Positions 21,513 to 31,812 of a stretch of DNA of 64,000 nucleotides are shown here, one piece after another. Source of the stretch: Ignavibacteriales bacterium (GTDB lineage Bacteria; Bacteroidota; Ignavibacteria; Ignavibacteriales; Melioribacteraceae); assembly GCA_020635285.1 (NCBI GenBank), contig JACKAB010000044.1, positions 372,001-436,000 of the forward strand, in the 5' to 3' direction. The position numbers were made by a program, and so were the translations under genes. Within the stretch, counting starts at the first letter, position 1. Every line of letters begins with the position of its first letter. Below the pieces are notes generated by a model. That model was not told the DNA's origin. It did not search any database and saw nothing but the letters and a program-made list of their open reading frames with translations.

Positions 21513-22253
21513 ATGGAAACAATAAAAAATATTTTGAAATTAACGGGCTTAGGCTACCTAATAATATTTGTGACTGGCTTTTTCTCAAACTTTTTTGTCC
21601 TTGAGAATTTAATTGTGTCTGGGAATTCTGCAGCAACCTTGAACAATATTATTGAAAACGAATTGCTATTTCGTTGGGCAATAGTGTCTTTTATTTTAAT
21701 GGTTATTTTTGATTTACTCTTATCTTGGACACTTTACCTTTTGCTCAAAGAGGTAAATCAAAAACTTTCTTTGCTTGCAGCTTGGTTGAGATTGGTAAAT
21801 GCAACTATGTTTGGATTAGCATTATATAATTTAGTAAGTGTTTTGCAACTAACTGTGAATCCTGAATATTCTAAAGTACTTGAATTAAGTCAACTGCAAA
21901 CTCAAGTAACGTTATATCTAGAAGCCTTCAATTCTACTTGGTTGATTGGATTAATATTTTTTGGAATTCATTTATTACTCTTAGGTTATTTAATTGTTAA
22001 ATCGAATTATATTCCTAAGTTTATTGGCATATTACTATTTGTTGCTGGAGTTGGTTATCTAGTTGATAGTTTTGCAAATTTTCTATTGAGAAATTACAGT
22101 AGCTACAAAGATATTTTTGAACTAATTGTGATATTACCTGGAGTAATTGGTGAATTTTCATTTACTATTTGGCTATTAATAAAAGGATTTTTCGGTAAGA
22201 AAAAACAACTAATAATAAAATCTACTAAACACAGTTTTAAAGAAGAATTTTAA
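21513..22253 (+). CDS. DUF4386-like multi-pass membrane protein
   Basis: The open frame reaches back to 21444, but ATG 21513 follows a good GAAAGGGGAAAGA site. About 246 residues with six to seven hydrophobic helices (LGYLIIFVTGFFSNFFVLEN, ELLFRWAIVSFILMVIFDLL, LLAAWLRLVNATMFGLALYN, LIGLIFFGIHLLLLGYLIV, FIGILLFVAGVGYLVDSFA and GVIGEFSFTIWLLIKGFF). This sequence style, including the IPKFIG-LL repeat and the GE..FT.WLL end, is that of DUF4386 proteins. Function unknown. Confidence 0.7.
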   Translation: METIKNILKLTGLGYLIIFVTGFFSNFFVLENLIVSGNSAATLNNIIENELLFRWAIVSFILMVIFDLLLSWTLYLLLKEVNQKLSLLAAWLRLVNATMFGLALYNLVSVLQLTVNPEYSKVLELSQLQTQVTLYLEAFNSTWLIGLIFFGIHLLLLGYLIVKSNYIPKFIGILLFVAGVGYLVDSFANFLLRNYSSYKDIFELIVILPGVIGEFSFTIWLLIKGFFGKKKQLIIKSTKHSFKEEF

Positions 22254-22483
22254 AATAAAAGATGAATGGTAAATTTTAGATTGATTTATGAAATGGAAAG
22301 TAAAATGGGGCAACTACTATTTTAATTACAAAAATTCCAATTTCAATAATCTTTTGAAGACATATAACTTCTTATACGTGAAAGTCCTAATTTTTATAAA
22401 AAAATATTTTTCAAAGTGCTCATAAAATATGTGAATAGCAGAAGGATCTGCTTAACATTTATGGTTCAGCAATATGTCTTGAG

Positions 22484-22658
22484 TGACCTGCCCCCAATCA
22501 ATGTACCAATGATAAAGTTAGTTATTCCCACTATCAAGCATTGGCTACTCTCTGTGGTATTATTACCTCCGGTACCGGAGGCGAAAAATTTAATGAACTG
22601 TGTGGTCTGATATTATTGTATTGTTGTCGCCACATTTCGAATAAAGGTAGCTCTATGT
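22484..22658 (-). mobile_element. IS3-type transposase 3' remnant
   Basis: On the minus strand bases 22634-22534 read MWRQQYNNIRPHSSLNFSPP and then PVPEVIIPQRVANA to a stop. This is the C-terminal signature (W...YN..RPHSSL...PP.PE) of IS3-family OrfB integrases. The sequence past the stop ends in GGGGGCAGGTCA (plus 22484-22495 TGACCTGCCCCC), which looks like a terminal inverted repeat of that family. An in-frame stop lies just upstream at about 22661, and no catalytic DDE region precedes it. Only the last part of the element survives. It fills most of the 478-base gap between the DUF4386-like gene and the serine hydrolase. Confidence 0.75.
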
Positions 22659-22731
22659 TCTAGTGGCAATATTCTTTTGTTCTAGTTATTTTAAACAAAT
22701 TTGTATTTAAGAATTAATATTTGGGTCCAAC

Positions 22732-24315
22732 GTGATATCTGTCTTTAGAAAAATCAAATTACTCAATTCCTTGCTTCTTTTATTTATAATTGCAAATTCA
22801 ATTATAGCTCAATCTTATTCTGAAAGTCTAGTAGATAGCATTGTTAATAAAGCTCTTAAAGAATTTGATATTCCGGGTATTGCGGTCGCAATTATTAAAG
22901 ACAATAAAATTATTCACTCAAAAGGGTATGGTGTTCGATCTTTGAGCACTAAATTACCTGTTGATGAAAACACTCTCTTTGGAATTGCATCAAATAGCAA
23001 GGCTTTTACAAGTGCTACTTTAGGAATTTTAGTTGATAAGGGAAAGTTGAATTGGGATGATAAAGTAATTGATTTTATTCCTGAATTCAGATTGTACGAT
23101 CCTTATGTAACAAATGATTTTACAATTAGAGATTTACTAACACATAGAAGTGGAATGGGATTAGGCGCAGGCGATTTAATGTTTTTTCCGGATTCAACAA
23201 ATTTTACTCTAAAGGAGTTGATCCATAATCTTAGATATTTAAAACAGACATCACCTTTTAGAAGTAAATTCGATTATGACAATCTTTTATATATGGTTGC
23301 CGGAGAAATTGTAAAAAGAGTTTCTGGTCTGTCTTGGGAATCTTTTGTTGAAGAAAAAATTATGGAGCCTCTTGGAATGAATAACTCGGCTGCTTCATTT
23401 AGGAGATTAAAAGATCAAGCAAATGTTATTGACGGACATGCACCCGTGGAGGGAAAGGTTAAAGTTGTAAATAGGCATATGGATATTGAAGGTGAAAATC
23501 CCGCCGGTGGAATTTACTCAAGTATTGCTGATTTAAGTAATTGGGTTTTAATGCATTTAAACAATGGAAAATTTGGAATAGATTTACAAAATCAATTGCT
23601 AAGCGAAAAAGTGCACAATGAAATATGGTCGCCCCAAACTATTTTGCCTCTAAATAGAAAAGTGGATAAATATAATTCTCATTTTAGAAGTTATGGATTA
23701 GGCTGGTTTTTAATTGATGTAAATGGCTATAAAGAGGTTGCTCATACTGGGAGTCTTGAAGGCATGGTTACACAAGTTACAATGTATCCAGAATTGAATT
23801 TGGGAATAATTGTTCTAACAAATCAACAAGCAGGCGGGGCAATGATTGCCATTACTAACACAATTAAAGATATTTACTTTGGTATGGAGCTAACAGATTG
23901 GATAAATATTTATAAAGAAAAATCAGAAAAAGGTAATGAGGGATCAAAGAAAATTACAGATGAAATTTGGGCGGAAATAAATAAAAATAATGCAGCAAAA
24001 ACTCCAGTGGAGTTAAATAAATTTATTGGGAGATACAAAGACGATTGGTTTGGAGAAGTTGAGATTTCTGAAAAGAAAAATAAATTATTCTTTAATTCTA
24101 TGCGTTCACCAAAACTAAACGGGGAAATGTTTTTTTATAAGGGAAATACATTTGTTGTTAAATGGACAATCAGAAGTTTTGATGCAGATTCTTTTGTAAA
24201 ATTTAATTTAGATTTTGAAAGAAATCCGGAATCAATTGAAATGAAAGCAATTTCACCATTTACCGACTTCAGTTATGATTTCCATGATTTAGATTTACGA
24301 AGAATTAAAGATTAG
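22732..24315 (+). CDS. secreted class C beta-lactamase-like serine hydrolase with C-terminal domain
   Basis: The likely start is GTG 22732: an in-frame stop lies at 22708 and no ATG gives the signal peptide (MISVFRKIKLLNSLLLLFII...AQ). One uninterrupted frame of 527 residues. Motifs: Ser87-Asn-Ser-Lys90 (GIASNSKAFTSA), Tyr-Asp-Asn in SKFDYDNLLYMVAGE, and HTG in EVAHTGSLEGMV. After the ~390-residue beta-lactamase-like domain comes a ~110-residue C-terminal beta domain (KFIGRYKDDWFGEVEISEKK onwards) of the DUF3471 kind. Such periplasmic proteins are D-aminopeptidase or esterase-like. Substrate unknown. The gene sits right after the IS remnant and is convergent with the next gene. Confidence 0.8.
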   Translation: MISVFRKIKLLNSLLLLFIIANSIIAQSYSESLVDSIVNKALKEFDIPGIAVAIIKDNKIIHSKGYGVRSLSTKLPVDENTLFGIASNSKAFTSATLGILVDKGKLNWDDKVIDFIPEFRLYDPYVTNDFTIRDLLTHRSGMGLGAGDLMFFPDSTNFTLKELIHNLRYLKQTSPFRSKFDYDNLLYMVAGEIVKRVSGLSWESFVEEKIMEPLGMNNSAASFRRLKDQANVIDGHAPVEGKVKVVNRHMDIEGENPAGGIYSSIADLSNWVLMHLNNGKFGIDLQNQLLSEKVHNEIWSPQTILPLNRKVDKYNSHFRSYGLGWFLIDVNGYKEVAHTGSLEGMVTQVTMYPELNLGIIVLTNQQAGGAMIAITNTIKDIYFGMELTDWINIYKEKSEKGNEGSKKITDEIWAEINKNNAAKTPVELNKFIGRYKDDWFGEVEISEKKNKLFFNSMRSPKLNGEMFFYKGNTFVVKWTIRSFDADSFVKFNLDFERNPESIEMKAISPFTDFSYDFHDLDLRRIKD

Positions 24316-24348
24316 ATTTTAATAAATTATTATTCACTGAGTTGGGAT

Positions 24349-27041
24349 TTAAAATGCTTCACCAAAAGTAAAAAATAATCCATTTTGATCTTTACCGAAT
24401 CCATAATCAAATCTGAGTATAGCATTTGAATTAATAAAAACCGTAAGCCAAATCCCCATGTATTTAATAGTTTATTAAACAGTTTTTTATTCATATATCC
24501 CGCATCAGTAAATAACACAGCAGAAAATCTATTTATAAATTGCCACCTATACTCAAGCTGCCCAAGCAAAAATTCATCGCCTCTAAATCTATTTGTATAA
24601 TAACCCCTTAATTGATTTGCGCCGCCCAAATTGTATTTGAATAAATAATTTGATTTACCTAAAGTTGTTCCTACTGCCGCTCGGAGAGCTAAAACATGAT
24701 TTCCATTATAAATATATTTAAAGAATCTTCCTTCTCCATAGAGCAGCCAGAAAATTATTTTTATAAGGTAAATTTATGGGTACATATTCAAATCCCAACT
24801 TGAATAAATAGCCTTTTTTAGCTGAGTTGAAATTATTCCTAGTATCAATTTGCGATTCAATACCAATTGATAAAGCCTGTTCATTTGGGAAAAGATTTTC
24901 TAATAATTTTATACCGCTTTTATTTTCTGAATAATTTTCCTTTCTAGCCTTAAATTCTGTAAAGACATTTATTTTAAAATGTTGATTAAGTTTATTTTCA
25001 ATATTTACTTTAATGAAATAATTATCCGCATAAATTTTATTATAATTTTCAGCTTTTGTTGTATCTAATTCACCAAAATAATATTGTGTAAAATTAGAAT
25101 AGCTTCCTGAAGCAATCAAATCAATGTTTGGAGTAAGTCCATACCTTTTATAATTAGCTTGAACATTCCACTGATTGTTTACAGAATACATTAATTGTAA
25201 ATCGTAATAATTACTGGGAGTTGATAGGGGATACAGAAATCCAGCTGCCCCAAAAAATAAAACTTTGTGATGGATCATATCCAAATATTGGTGATATTGA
25301 ATAATCATATGGTAGAATTGACTCAATTGGTTCTTGATTATTTTCTGTAATCATTTTTTCATTTATGTCATAAACTTTTTCACCATTTATATATGTTTGA
25401 TTGACTTTTGTATTATACAATTCCATCGGATCTAATTTTTCAATATCTTGATTAACAATTATAAAATCTGCAAAATATCCTGGTTTTATTTTTCCAATTT
25501 TATCTTCTAAACCCAAAACATATGCTCCATTCTCAGTATATGATTTAATAGCATCATTGACTGAAATTGTTTTATTCTCAAATCCTTTAATTACAGTTCC
25601 ATCTGGAAATTTACCGCAAGTGTTTACCGCTAAATTTGGGAATGTATTTAAACCATCAACATTTTTATAATCGGCAAAAGAGGTATCCATCCCATACGGA
25701 AAATCACTTGTTAAAGCAGCCTTAGCAATATTGTATTTAAGTCTATTATTCATCAAATCATTTTCGATTAGTGGAATTTTCGAATTCTCATATTCATTCA
25801 AAATATGTGGATAATCAAATACTTGCGATGCGATTATTGTTGTAGATTGATTAAGATTAATAATTTCATTTATTTGCTCAAGATCGGCGTAACCAACATG
25901 ATCTAAAACATTTCTATGATAAGGAATTCGATCTTTTGTAAAATTGATTGCGTCAATAATATTTTCAAGTCCTTCTTTGCCTTGCACATGAAAGGCCAAA
26001 TTGTTTTGAGGATTAAGTAAGAATAAATCGATTAGGTCATCTTTTGTTAGGAAAACTTCTCCACCAGGACTCAAATCGTGAGTTGATTCATTTGGAACAG
26101 AAAGTGACATATCTTCAAAATATTTTATGGCATGGAAATGTATTTTATTAAAGTCAATTTTAGGTCCAATAAACCCTAATTTTTGTATTCCCATTCCACG
26201 CATCAAATCGGTTGTTTGTGGAATTCTGCCATAACTTCTTGACCAAATTCTAAATTTAAGCTTATTCTCTGTTTGTAATGTTTGATAAATTTTAAAATGG
26301 AAAGGAGAAAAAAGTATTGTCTCCAATTGTTGTAATACCATATGATAATAATTTATCTTTGTCCAAATAATATTGCATCAACTAAAGTTTTTTGACTGTA
26401 GGTATTTACAATAGTTTTTAATGCTTCCATTGCAGCAGCTTCAAATAACCATCCATTAAGATTACCTTTAGAATCGGTTCTAATTTCACCATTTTCAATT
26501 TCAGTATTATTATCAAAATTTAATTTTTTCATACCTGCTGAGTTTGCGATTGCAGCATGACCACTTTTAAGAAATATTATTGCAGGAATATCAGTAAATA
26601 TTGAATCCAAATATTCAATGGGCGACTGAATATTTTTCAGTGCATCAAATCCCAGATTGCGCGCAACATAATTTCCATCAATTAATTCTGATTTGGTTTT
26701 ATTAAGTCTTTCACTCAACTCTATTTTATTCTTAACATCCATTAAATTTATTTGGAGTAAACCAAGTGCTCCATCAATAAAATGAATATGGCTGTCCACA
26801 AATCCCGGAAGAACAGTAAGGCCTTTTAGATCAATAATCTCAGAATACTGGTTTTGATTTTGAATGTTATTCGAATAGCCCACATCCTGGAATTTATCGC
26901 CATTAACTATAAAATAATTATTTTTTTTTTGTGATGAATCGGAAGGGAAGATGTTACCATTAAAAAATAATTTTTGAGAAAAAAAATTGGATTATCAACA
27001 CACAGAATTAAGAAGAATAACAATTTGGCTATTGGTTTCAT
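24349..27041 (-). CDS. YtcJ-like amidohydrolase apparently fused to Omp85-type barrel
   Basis: Read on the minus strand from ATG 27041 (MKPIAKLLFFLILC, export signal). After early frame breaks near 26985 and 26930 comes an amidohydrolase: LPGFVDSHIHFIDGALG (metal-site His-x-His, near 26810), a break near 26350, NVLDHVGYADLEQINEIINL, SDFPYGMDTS and GKIKPGYFADFIIVNQDIEK. This is the YtcJ (metal-dependent hydrolase) style. Immediately after GEKVYD and a ~25-residue linker the sequence becomes a barrel, crossing a frame break near 25255: SFIFWGAAGFLYPLSTPSNY, NVQANYKRYGLTPNID, SQIDTRNNFNSAKKGYLFKLG, break near 24745, then GGANQLRGYYTNRFRGDEF, FSAVLFTDAGYM and a final Phe (FFTFGEAF). These are D15/BamA-like signatures. 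The barrel part has no start or signal of its own, supporting one ~890-residue protein. Confidence 0.6.
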
Positions 27042-27114
27042 GATGATGTATCTCAATCTAAATTCAAGATTAATTAAATTGTATTATAGATTAAGATAAA
27101 TGGTTGAGTAAATT

Positions 27115-27738
27115 TTATTTAATCCATCCATAACAATTAAATATCCAAAATGTTTTGTTTATTAATTTTTTTAGATCAATTAAAGAGTAGCCAAGCCATA
27201 TAAATCCTGAAGCCGTAAAGAATGCTCCAAATATCGAAGTTACTGAGCTTAGACTTGCCAAAAAACTCCCGGCAATAAAAACAAAGTTACCAAACAACAA
27301 AACTGCACCAGCCCATCTTAATATAGACTGTAGTTTTAAAATTGCTATCCCAAAAAATATTAATCCAAATACAAATAAAAGTGGTCCAATTGAGTGAATG
27401 TAATTAATTATCGGAGCATTAAATATCATAGCAGTAGTATCAACCATTGAAGCTTGTGCAATTTCTACAAAAACAATACTGCAAACCGCTATCGATCCAA
27501 TAATACTTAGTATTACGCCAATAGTTCCTGTTCTGCCAAGAGTAAGAAAATATTTATTATAAATTCCAATAAATGCGAGGACAAGAAGAGAATGTGCAGC
27601 AAAGATAAGACTTTGACCAGCTAGAGTAATTGCACCACCATTTATTAGTGTATTTATTAAATGTCCCAAAAATAAAAGTATAGCACCCAACTATTGCTGA
27701 AAAGCCCCTTCTTTAAGAAAGGGAATACTCTTATTCAT
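27115..27738 (-). CDS. multi-pass membrane protein of unknown function
   Basis: On the minus strand the ATG at 27738 follows GGAGAATTTT and reads MNKSIPFLKEGAF. Two tiny compensating shifts near 27700 then give SAIVGAILLFLGHLIN and the long frame to 27115. About 205 residues, five to six hydrophobic helices (AAHSLLVLAFIGIYN, GTIGVILSIIGSIAVCSIVF, SIGPLLFVFGLIFFGIAIL, WAGAVLLFGNFVFIAGSFLA and GAFFTASGFIWLGYSLIDL). It resembles DUF998/DUF4386-type integral membrane proteins in general style only. No function can be assigned. Oriented the same way as the amidohydrolase gene, 73 bases upstream of it. Confidence 0.55.
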
Positions 27739-28505
27739 AAAATTCTCCATAGTTTAAAATCTGACTGAAAAAATTATTTACATATTATTGTACTTTTACA
27801 AATGGGAGTAATTATAAGTTTCACAAGATAAATTAGAAAATTTAAAAAATATTTCCAATAGAATAAATTATTTCTTGGCCTTCAAAATAGTATTCATGTT
27901 TATTACAAAATCTATTGAATAATCATATAAGTTTATCCAAATTAATAATTGTTAATAGTTTGCCATTTTTAGTGATTTTATTACTATCTCTTATTAATTC
28001 ACTAAATAAATCCGCAAAAATAAAAAAACATGCAGATAATTCAAGTCCATCCTTGCGGGTTGAATTAAATTTAATAACTCTTTTAATGTATAGGAAGGCG
28101 ATTTATATATTGGCATCAAACTGAACATGACAATTGAGAGCCAAAAATCATTTAGAGAATTTTAACTCAATACTCTTTAATATTTCTAGAGTATTTTTAG
28201 AAAGTGGAATCACGTCTGTGTTAAAAGTTGGAAATTATGGCAAAAAAGTGGAAATATATTTAACTCGTTGGATAATTATGTATGTATTTTATAGAGAATA
28301 TTACTAAGTTTACTTAAACGTATTCGTAACTCAGAAATAGTATTTCTTTGATAATGTAAATTACTTGGCGAAGCTATGAGTGCTCAAAAGTTTTCGTGTA
28401 AAACTTGAATTCATTGGTTGTTTAATCAAAATATTTTCCAATCAATAAATTAGTTTTACAATGTTTGATTTTTAGTTAAGATTTTGAAAATTATTTAGGG
28501 AGATT
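27739..28505. other. 767-base A+T-rich intergenic region
   Basis: Divergent gap between the minus-strand membrane protein and the GH1 gene. The only frame of any size (27915-28124) has no ribosome site, no hydrophobic or family pattern and low-complexity Lys/Asn/Leu content, so I do not call it. The region should hold the promoters of both flanking units. I saw no convincing operator, RNA element or repeat. Confidence 0.5.
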
Positions 28506-29888
28506 ATGATGGCAAAATTTCCAAAAGATTTCATATGGGGTGTTTCTACTTCTGCTTACCAGATTGAAGGCGGTTGGCTTGAAGGAGGTAAGGGTTTATC
28601 AACTTGGGATGTTTTTACACATACTCCTGGCAAAATATTAAATGAAGATAAAGCTGATGTGGCTTGCGATCATTATCATCTTTATGAAGAAGATATTATA
28701 CTGCTAAAAAACCTAGGCGTAAAAGCATATCGTTTCTCAATTGCCTGGGCTCGAATTATGCCAACGGGATATGGTGAGATTAATAAAGAAGGGATTGAAT
28801 TTTATTCAAAATTAATTGATTTATTAATTGAGAACAATATCGAACCTTGGGTTACACTACATCATTGGGATTTACCCTCAGCTCTAGAATTGGAAAAAGA
28901 TGGATGGTTAAATCCAGCCATTGCAGATTATTTTGCTGAGTATGCAAAAATATGTTTTGAAGCATTTGGCGATAGAGTCAAAAATTGGATTACATTAAAT
29001 GAGCCATGGGTAATTTCTGTTTTGGGTTACTCAGTCGGTATATTTACTCCCGGAAGAGTTTCTACAACAGAACCATATATTGCTGGACATAATTTATTAA
29101 GAGCGCATGGAAAAGCCGCCAAGGTTTATCGTGAACAATTTAAAGCAATTCAGAAAGGTAGAATTTGTGTTGCCAATAATTGTGATTGGAGAGAGCCAAA
29201 GACTGAATTAGCGGAGGATAAAGCAGCTGCTGAGCGGTCCTTAGAATTTTTACTTGGATGGTTCGCAGATCCTTTATTCAAAGGACATTATCCAGAATCA
29301 ATGGTTGAAAAATTAGGGGATAGACTTCCAAAATTTACTGAGGAAGATATTGCGAATATAAAAGGCTCATGCGATATCTTTGGATTGAATCATTACTCAA
29401 CTATGTATGCACAGAATATACCTGAAACGACTACAAATGCTGATCTACATGCAATAGGCGGTCTGCATGGTGATGATGAAGTTCTTTTAACAGCCGATGA
29501 AAATTGGAAAAAAACCACCATGGATTGGAATGTTATACCCTGGGGATTTGGCAAATTATTAAAATGGATTGATAATCGTTATGATCATCCGGAAATATAT
29601 GTAACTGAAAATGGAATGTCCTGCAATGATATTGTTGTGAATGAAAAAGTGAATGATACCGATAGAATTGATTTTCTCCACAGCTATTTAGCAGAATTAT
29701 CAAGAGTAATTGAAAGTGGTGTTAAGGTAAAGGGATATTTTGTATGGTCGTTGATGGATAACTTTGAATGGGCGTCCGGCTATTCAAAAAGATTCGGGCT
29801 ATATTATGTTGATTTCAATACATTAGAAAGAATTCCAAAAGAATCAGCAAAGTGGTACAAAGAAATAATATTAAAAAATGAAATATAA
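28506..29888 (+). CDS. GH1 beta-glycosidase
   Basis: Intact 460-residue frame with AGGGAGATT just upstream; ATG 28509 is an equal start. The N-terminal FPKDFIWGVSTSAYQIEGG signature, the acid/base Glu166 in TLNEPW and the nucleophile Glu368 in YVTENGM are all present. HHWDLP and EWASGYSKRFGLYYVDF complete the glycone site. No signal peptide, so cytoplasmic. GH1 enzymes retain configuration and split beta-glucosides, galactosides or mannosides from imported oligosaccharides. With a mannosylglucose phosphorylase and a mannose-6-phosphate isomerase in the same run of genes, hydrolysis of gluco-/mannan-derived cello- or manno-oligosaccharides is a fair inference. Confidence 0.93.
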   Translation: MMAKFPKDFIWGVSTSAYQIEGGWLEGGKGLSTWDVFTHTPGKILNEDKADVACDHYHLYEEDIILLKNLGVKAYRFSIAWARIMPTGYGEINKEGIEFYSKLIDLLIENNIEPWVTLHHWDLPSALELEKDGWLNPAIADYFAEYAKICFEAFGDRVKNWITLNEPWVISVLGYSVGIFTPGRVSTTEPYIAGHNLLRAHGKAAKVYREQFKAIQKGRICVANNCDWREPKTELAEDKAAAERSLEFLLGWFADPLFKGHYPESMVEKLGDRLPKFTEEDIANIKGSCDIFGLNHYSTMYAQNIPETTTNADLHAIGGLHGDDEVLLTADENWKKTTMDWNVIPWGFGKLLKWIDNRYDHPEIYVTENGMSCNDIVVNEKVNDTDRIDFLHSYLAELSRVIESGVKVKGYFVWSLMDNFEWASGYSKRFGLYYVDFNTLERIPKESAKWYKEIILKNEI

Positions 29889-29961
29889 TTTTTATTTAAA
29901 TAGAATAATCTATTATCAGATACATAAATAAAAAGCAATCCAATATTTTAATTAAGAACAA

Positions 29962-31704
29962 ATGAATTTTAATAAAACACCTCTTATTAATGTTGACAAT
30001 GAATCAAAAGTATTTGTTGGCTGGAAAGAAATTATTAACCAAACAAATGCTAAAATTAATAGAAAAAAAAATATTGTGGTTGTTGAGTTATACCAAGGTG
30101 TTATTGAAGAAGATATAATTCGTGAATTTAAAAATGGTTTGAATCCAGATTTAATTATTATTGCGAGTGAGCAATATTATGAAGAAACTCATTTAAATAA
30201 AATGTTAAAAGCCGATGTAACAGATGATAGAATATTTGGTTACTTAACACGATTAAATATCGATGATTATTTTGATCCAAATAAACTCAGGGCGGCAAAA
30301 AAAAAATTAAGGATTTAGAGAATGGACTTATATTAGTAATTGGAACCGGTGCTGTTTGCATTTCACCAGAAAGTGATTTGTTAATTTACGCAGATATGGC
30401 AAGATGGGAAATTCAACTGCGAATGCGAAAACATCTTGTTAATAATATTGGTATGCAAAACAAAAATATTGATGATTGGATGCTACTTTACAAACAAGGC
30501 TACTTTGTTGATTGGCGAGTTTGCGATCGCTTAAAAAAAAAAACTTATGCATAAATGGGATTATGTGTTAGATACAAATAACACTGAAATTCCAAAAATG
30601 ATTGCGGGAAAAAATATTCTTAAAGGTTTAGAGTTAGCTTTAACTCAACCATTTAGTGTTGTACCATTCTTTGATCCAGGTCCATGGGGCGGACAGTGGA
30701 TGAAAGAAATCTGCGATCTAGATAAATCTGTTGAAAATTATGCATGGTGCTTTAATTGTGTTCCGGAAGAAAATAGTCTGCTGCTAAAATTTGGTGAAAC
30801 AATAATTGAAACTCCATCAATCAATTTAGTTTTTTATGCACCCGAAAAATTACTGGGTCCTGCAGTTCATGGGCGTTTTGGTGATGAGTTTCCGATTAGA
30901 TTTGATTTTTTAGACACAATGGGTGGCGGTAATTTAAGTCTTCAAATTCATCCTCTAACGGAATATATCCAAGAAAAATTTGGAATGCATTATACACAGG
31001 ATGAAAGCTACTATATAATGGATGCAAAAGAAAATGCTGTGGTTTATCTTGGTTTAAAAGAAAATGTCAATAAAAGTAAAATGCTTTTAGAATTGGATAA
31101 ATCAAAAGAAGTAAACCAATTCTTTGGAGCAGAAAAATATGTGCAGACTTTTAATGCAAAGAAACACGATCATTTCTTAATCCCTGCTGGGACTGTTCAT
31201 TGCTCAGGTAAAGATAGTCTGGTATTGGAAATTAGTGCCACTCCGTACATATTTACATTTAAACTTTGGGATTGGGGAAGATTGGGTTTAGATGGCAAAC
31301 CTCGTCCAATAAATATTGAGCATGGTGAAAAAAATATTCAATGGAATAGAACAACAAATTGGACGAAAGAAAATCTTATCAATAAAATAGAAAAAATTAG
31401 CGAAGGCGATGGCTGGATTGAAGAAAGAACTGGATTGCACGAAAGGGAATTTATTGAAACCCGAAGACATTGGTTCACAAAAAAAGTTATTCATAACACT
31501 AATAATACCGTTAATGTCTTAAATCTAATTGAGGGCGATGAAATTATTGTTGAAAGCCCACTAAATAAATTCGAACCATTTATTGTTCATTATGCGGAGA
31601 CCTTTATTGTTCCAGCCAATGTTGGAGAATATACAATACAACCTCATGGTAAAAGTGGTATTCAAAAATGTGCTACAATCAAAGCATTTGTTCGCTCAAA
31701 TTAA
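29962..31704 (+). CDS. manA: class I mannose-6-phosphate isomerase with long N-terminal domain
   Basis: The C-terminal ~385 residues (30547-31704) are a PMI: GPWGGQWMKEIC, FPIRFDFLDTMGGGNLSLQ and QIHPLTEYIQEKFG (zinc ligands Gln/His/Glu), PAGTVHCSG (His ligand) and LWDWGRLGLDGKPRP. The upstream ~190 residues start at ATG 29962 and are joined by breaks near 30318 and 30543, both in A runs. They have no PMI similarity: KKNIVVVELYQGVIEEDIIREF, DRIFGYLTRLNIDDYFDPNKL, LILVIGTGAVCIS and LLIYADMARWEIQLRMRK. This recalls a nucleoside-kinase-like P-loop fold with a degenerate loop. Bacteroidota have such ~580-residue PMIs. The enzyme interconverts mannose 6-phosphate and fructose 6-phosphate, consistent with the mannose theme. 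Confidence 0.82.
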
Positions 31705-31812
31705 AAAATATAAAATATTTGATTGAATTAATAAGACATTCTATTCTTGCAAAAATAACTTAACAATAAAAGATAAATAAAACAGTTTTTAAAAACATCA
31801 GTTGAGGAGATT

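Noticed and set aside
22416..22610. Plus-strand open frame in the gap before the serine hydrolase
   Set aside because: It is the antisense of the IS3-type transposase remnant, whose minus-strand reading has the clear family signature.
27915..28124. Open frame of 69 codons in the gap before the GH1 gene
   Set aside because: No ribosome site, low-complexity composition and no family pattern; likely chance in A/T-rich DNA.
28300..28345. CG-centred partial palindromes (for example TTAAACGTATTCGTAA) as a LacI operator
   Set aside because: Arms are imperfect and I found no second matching copy ahead of the other glycan operons, so a binding site cannot be supported.
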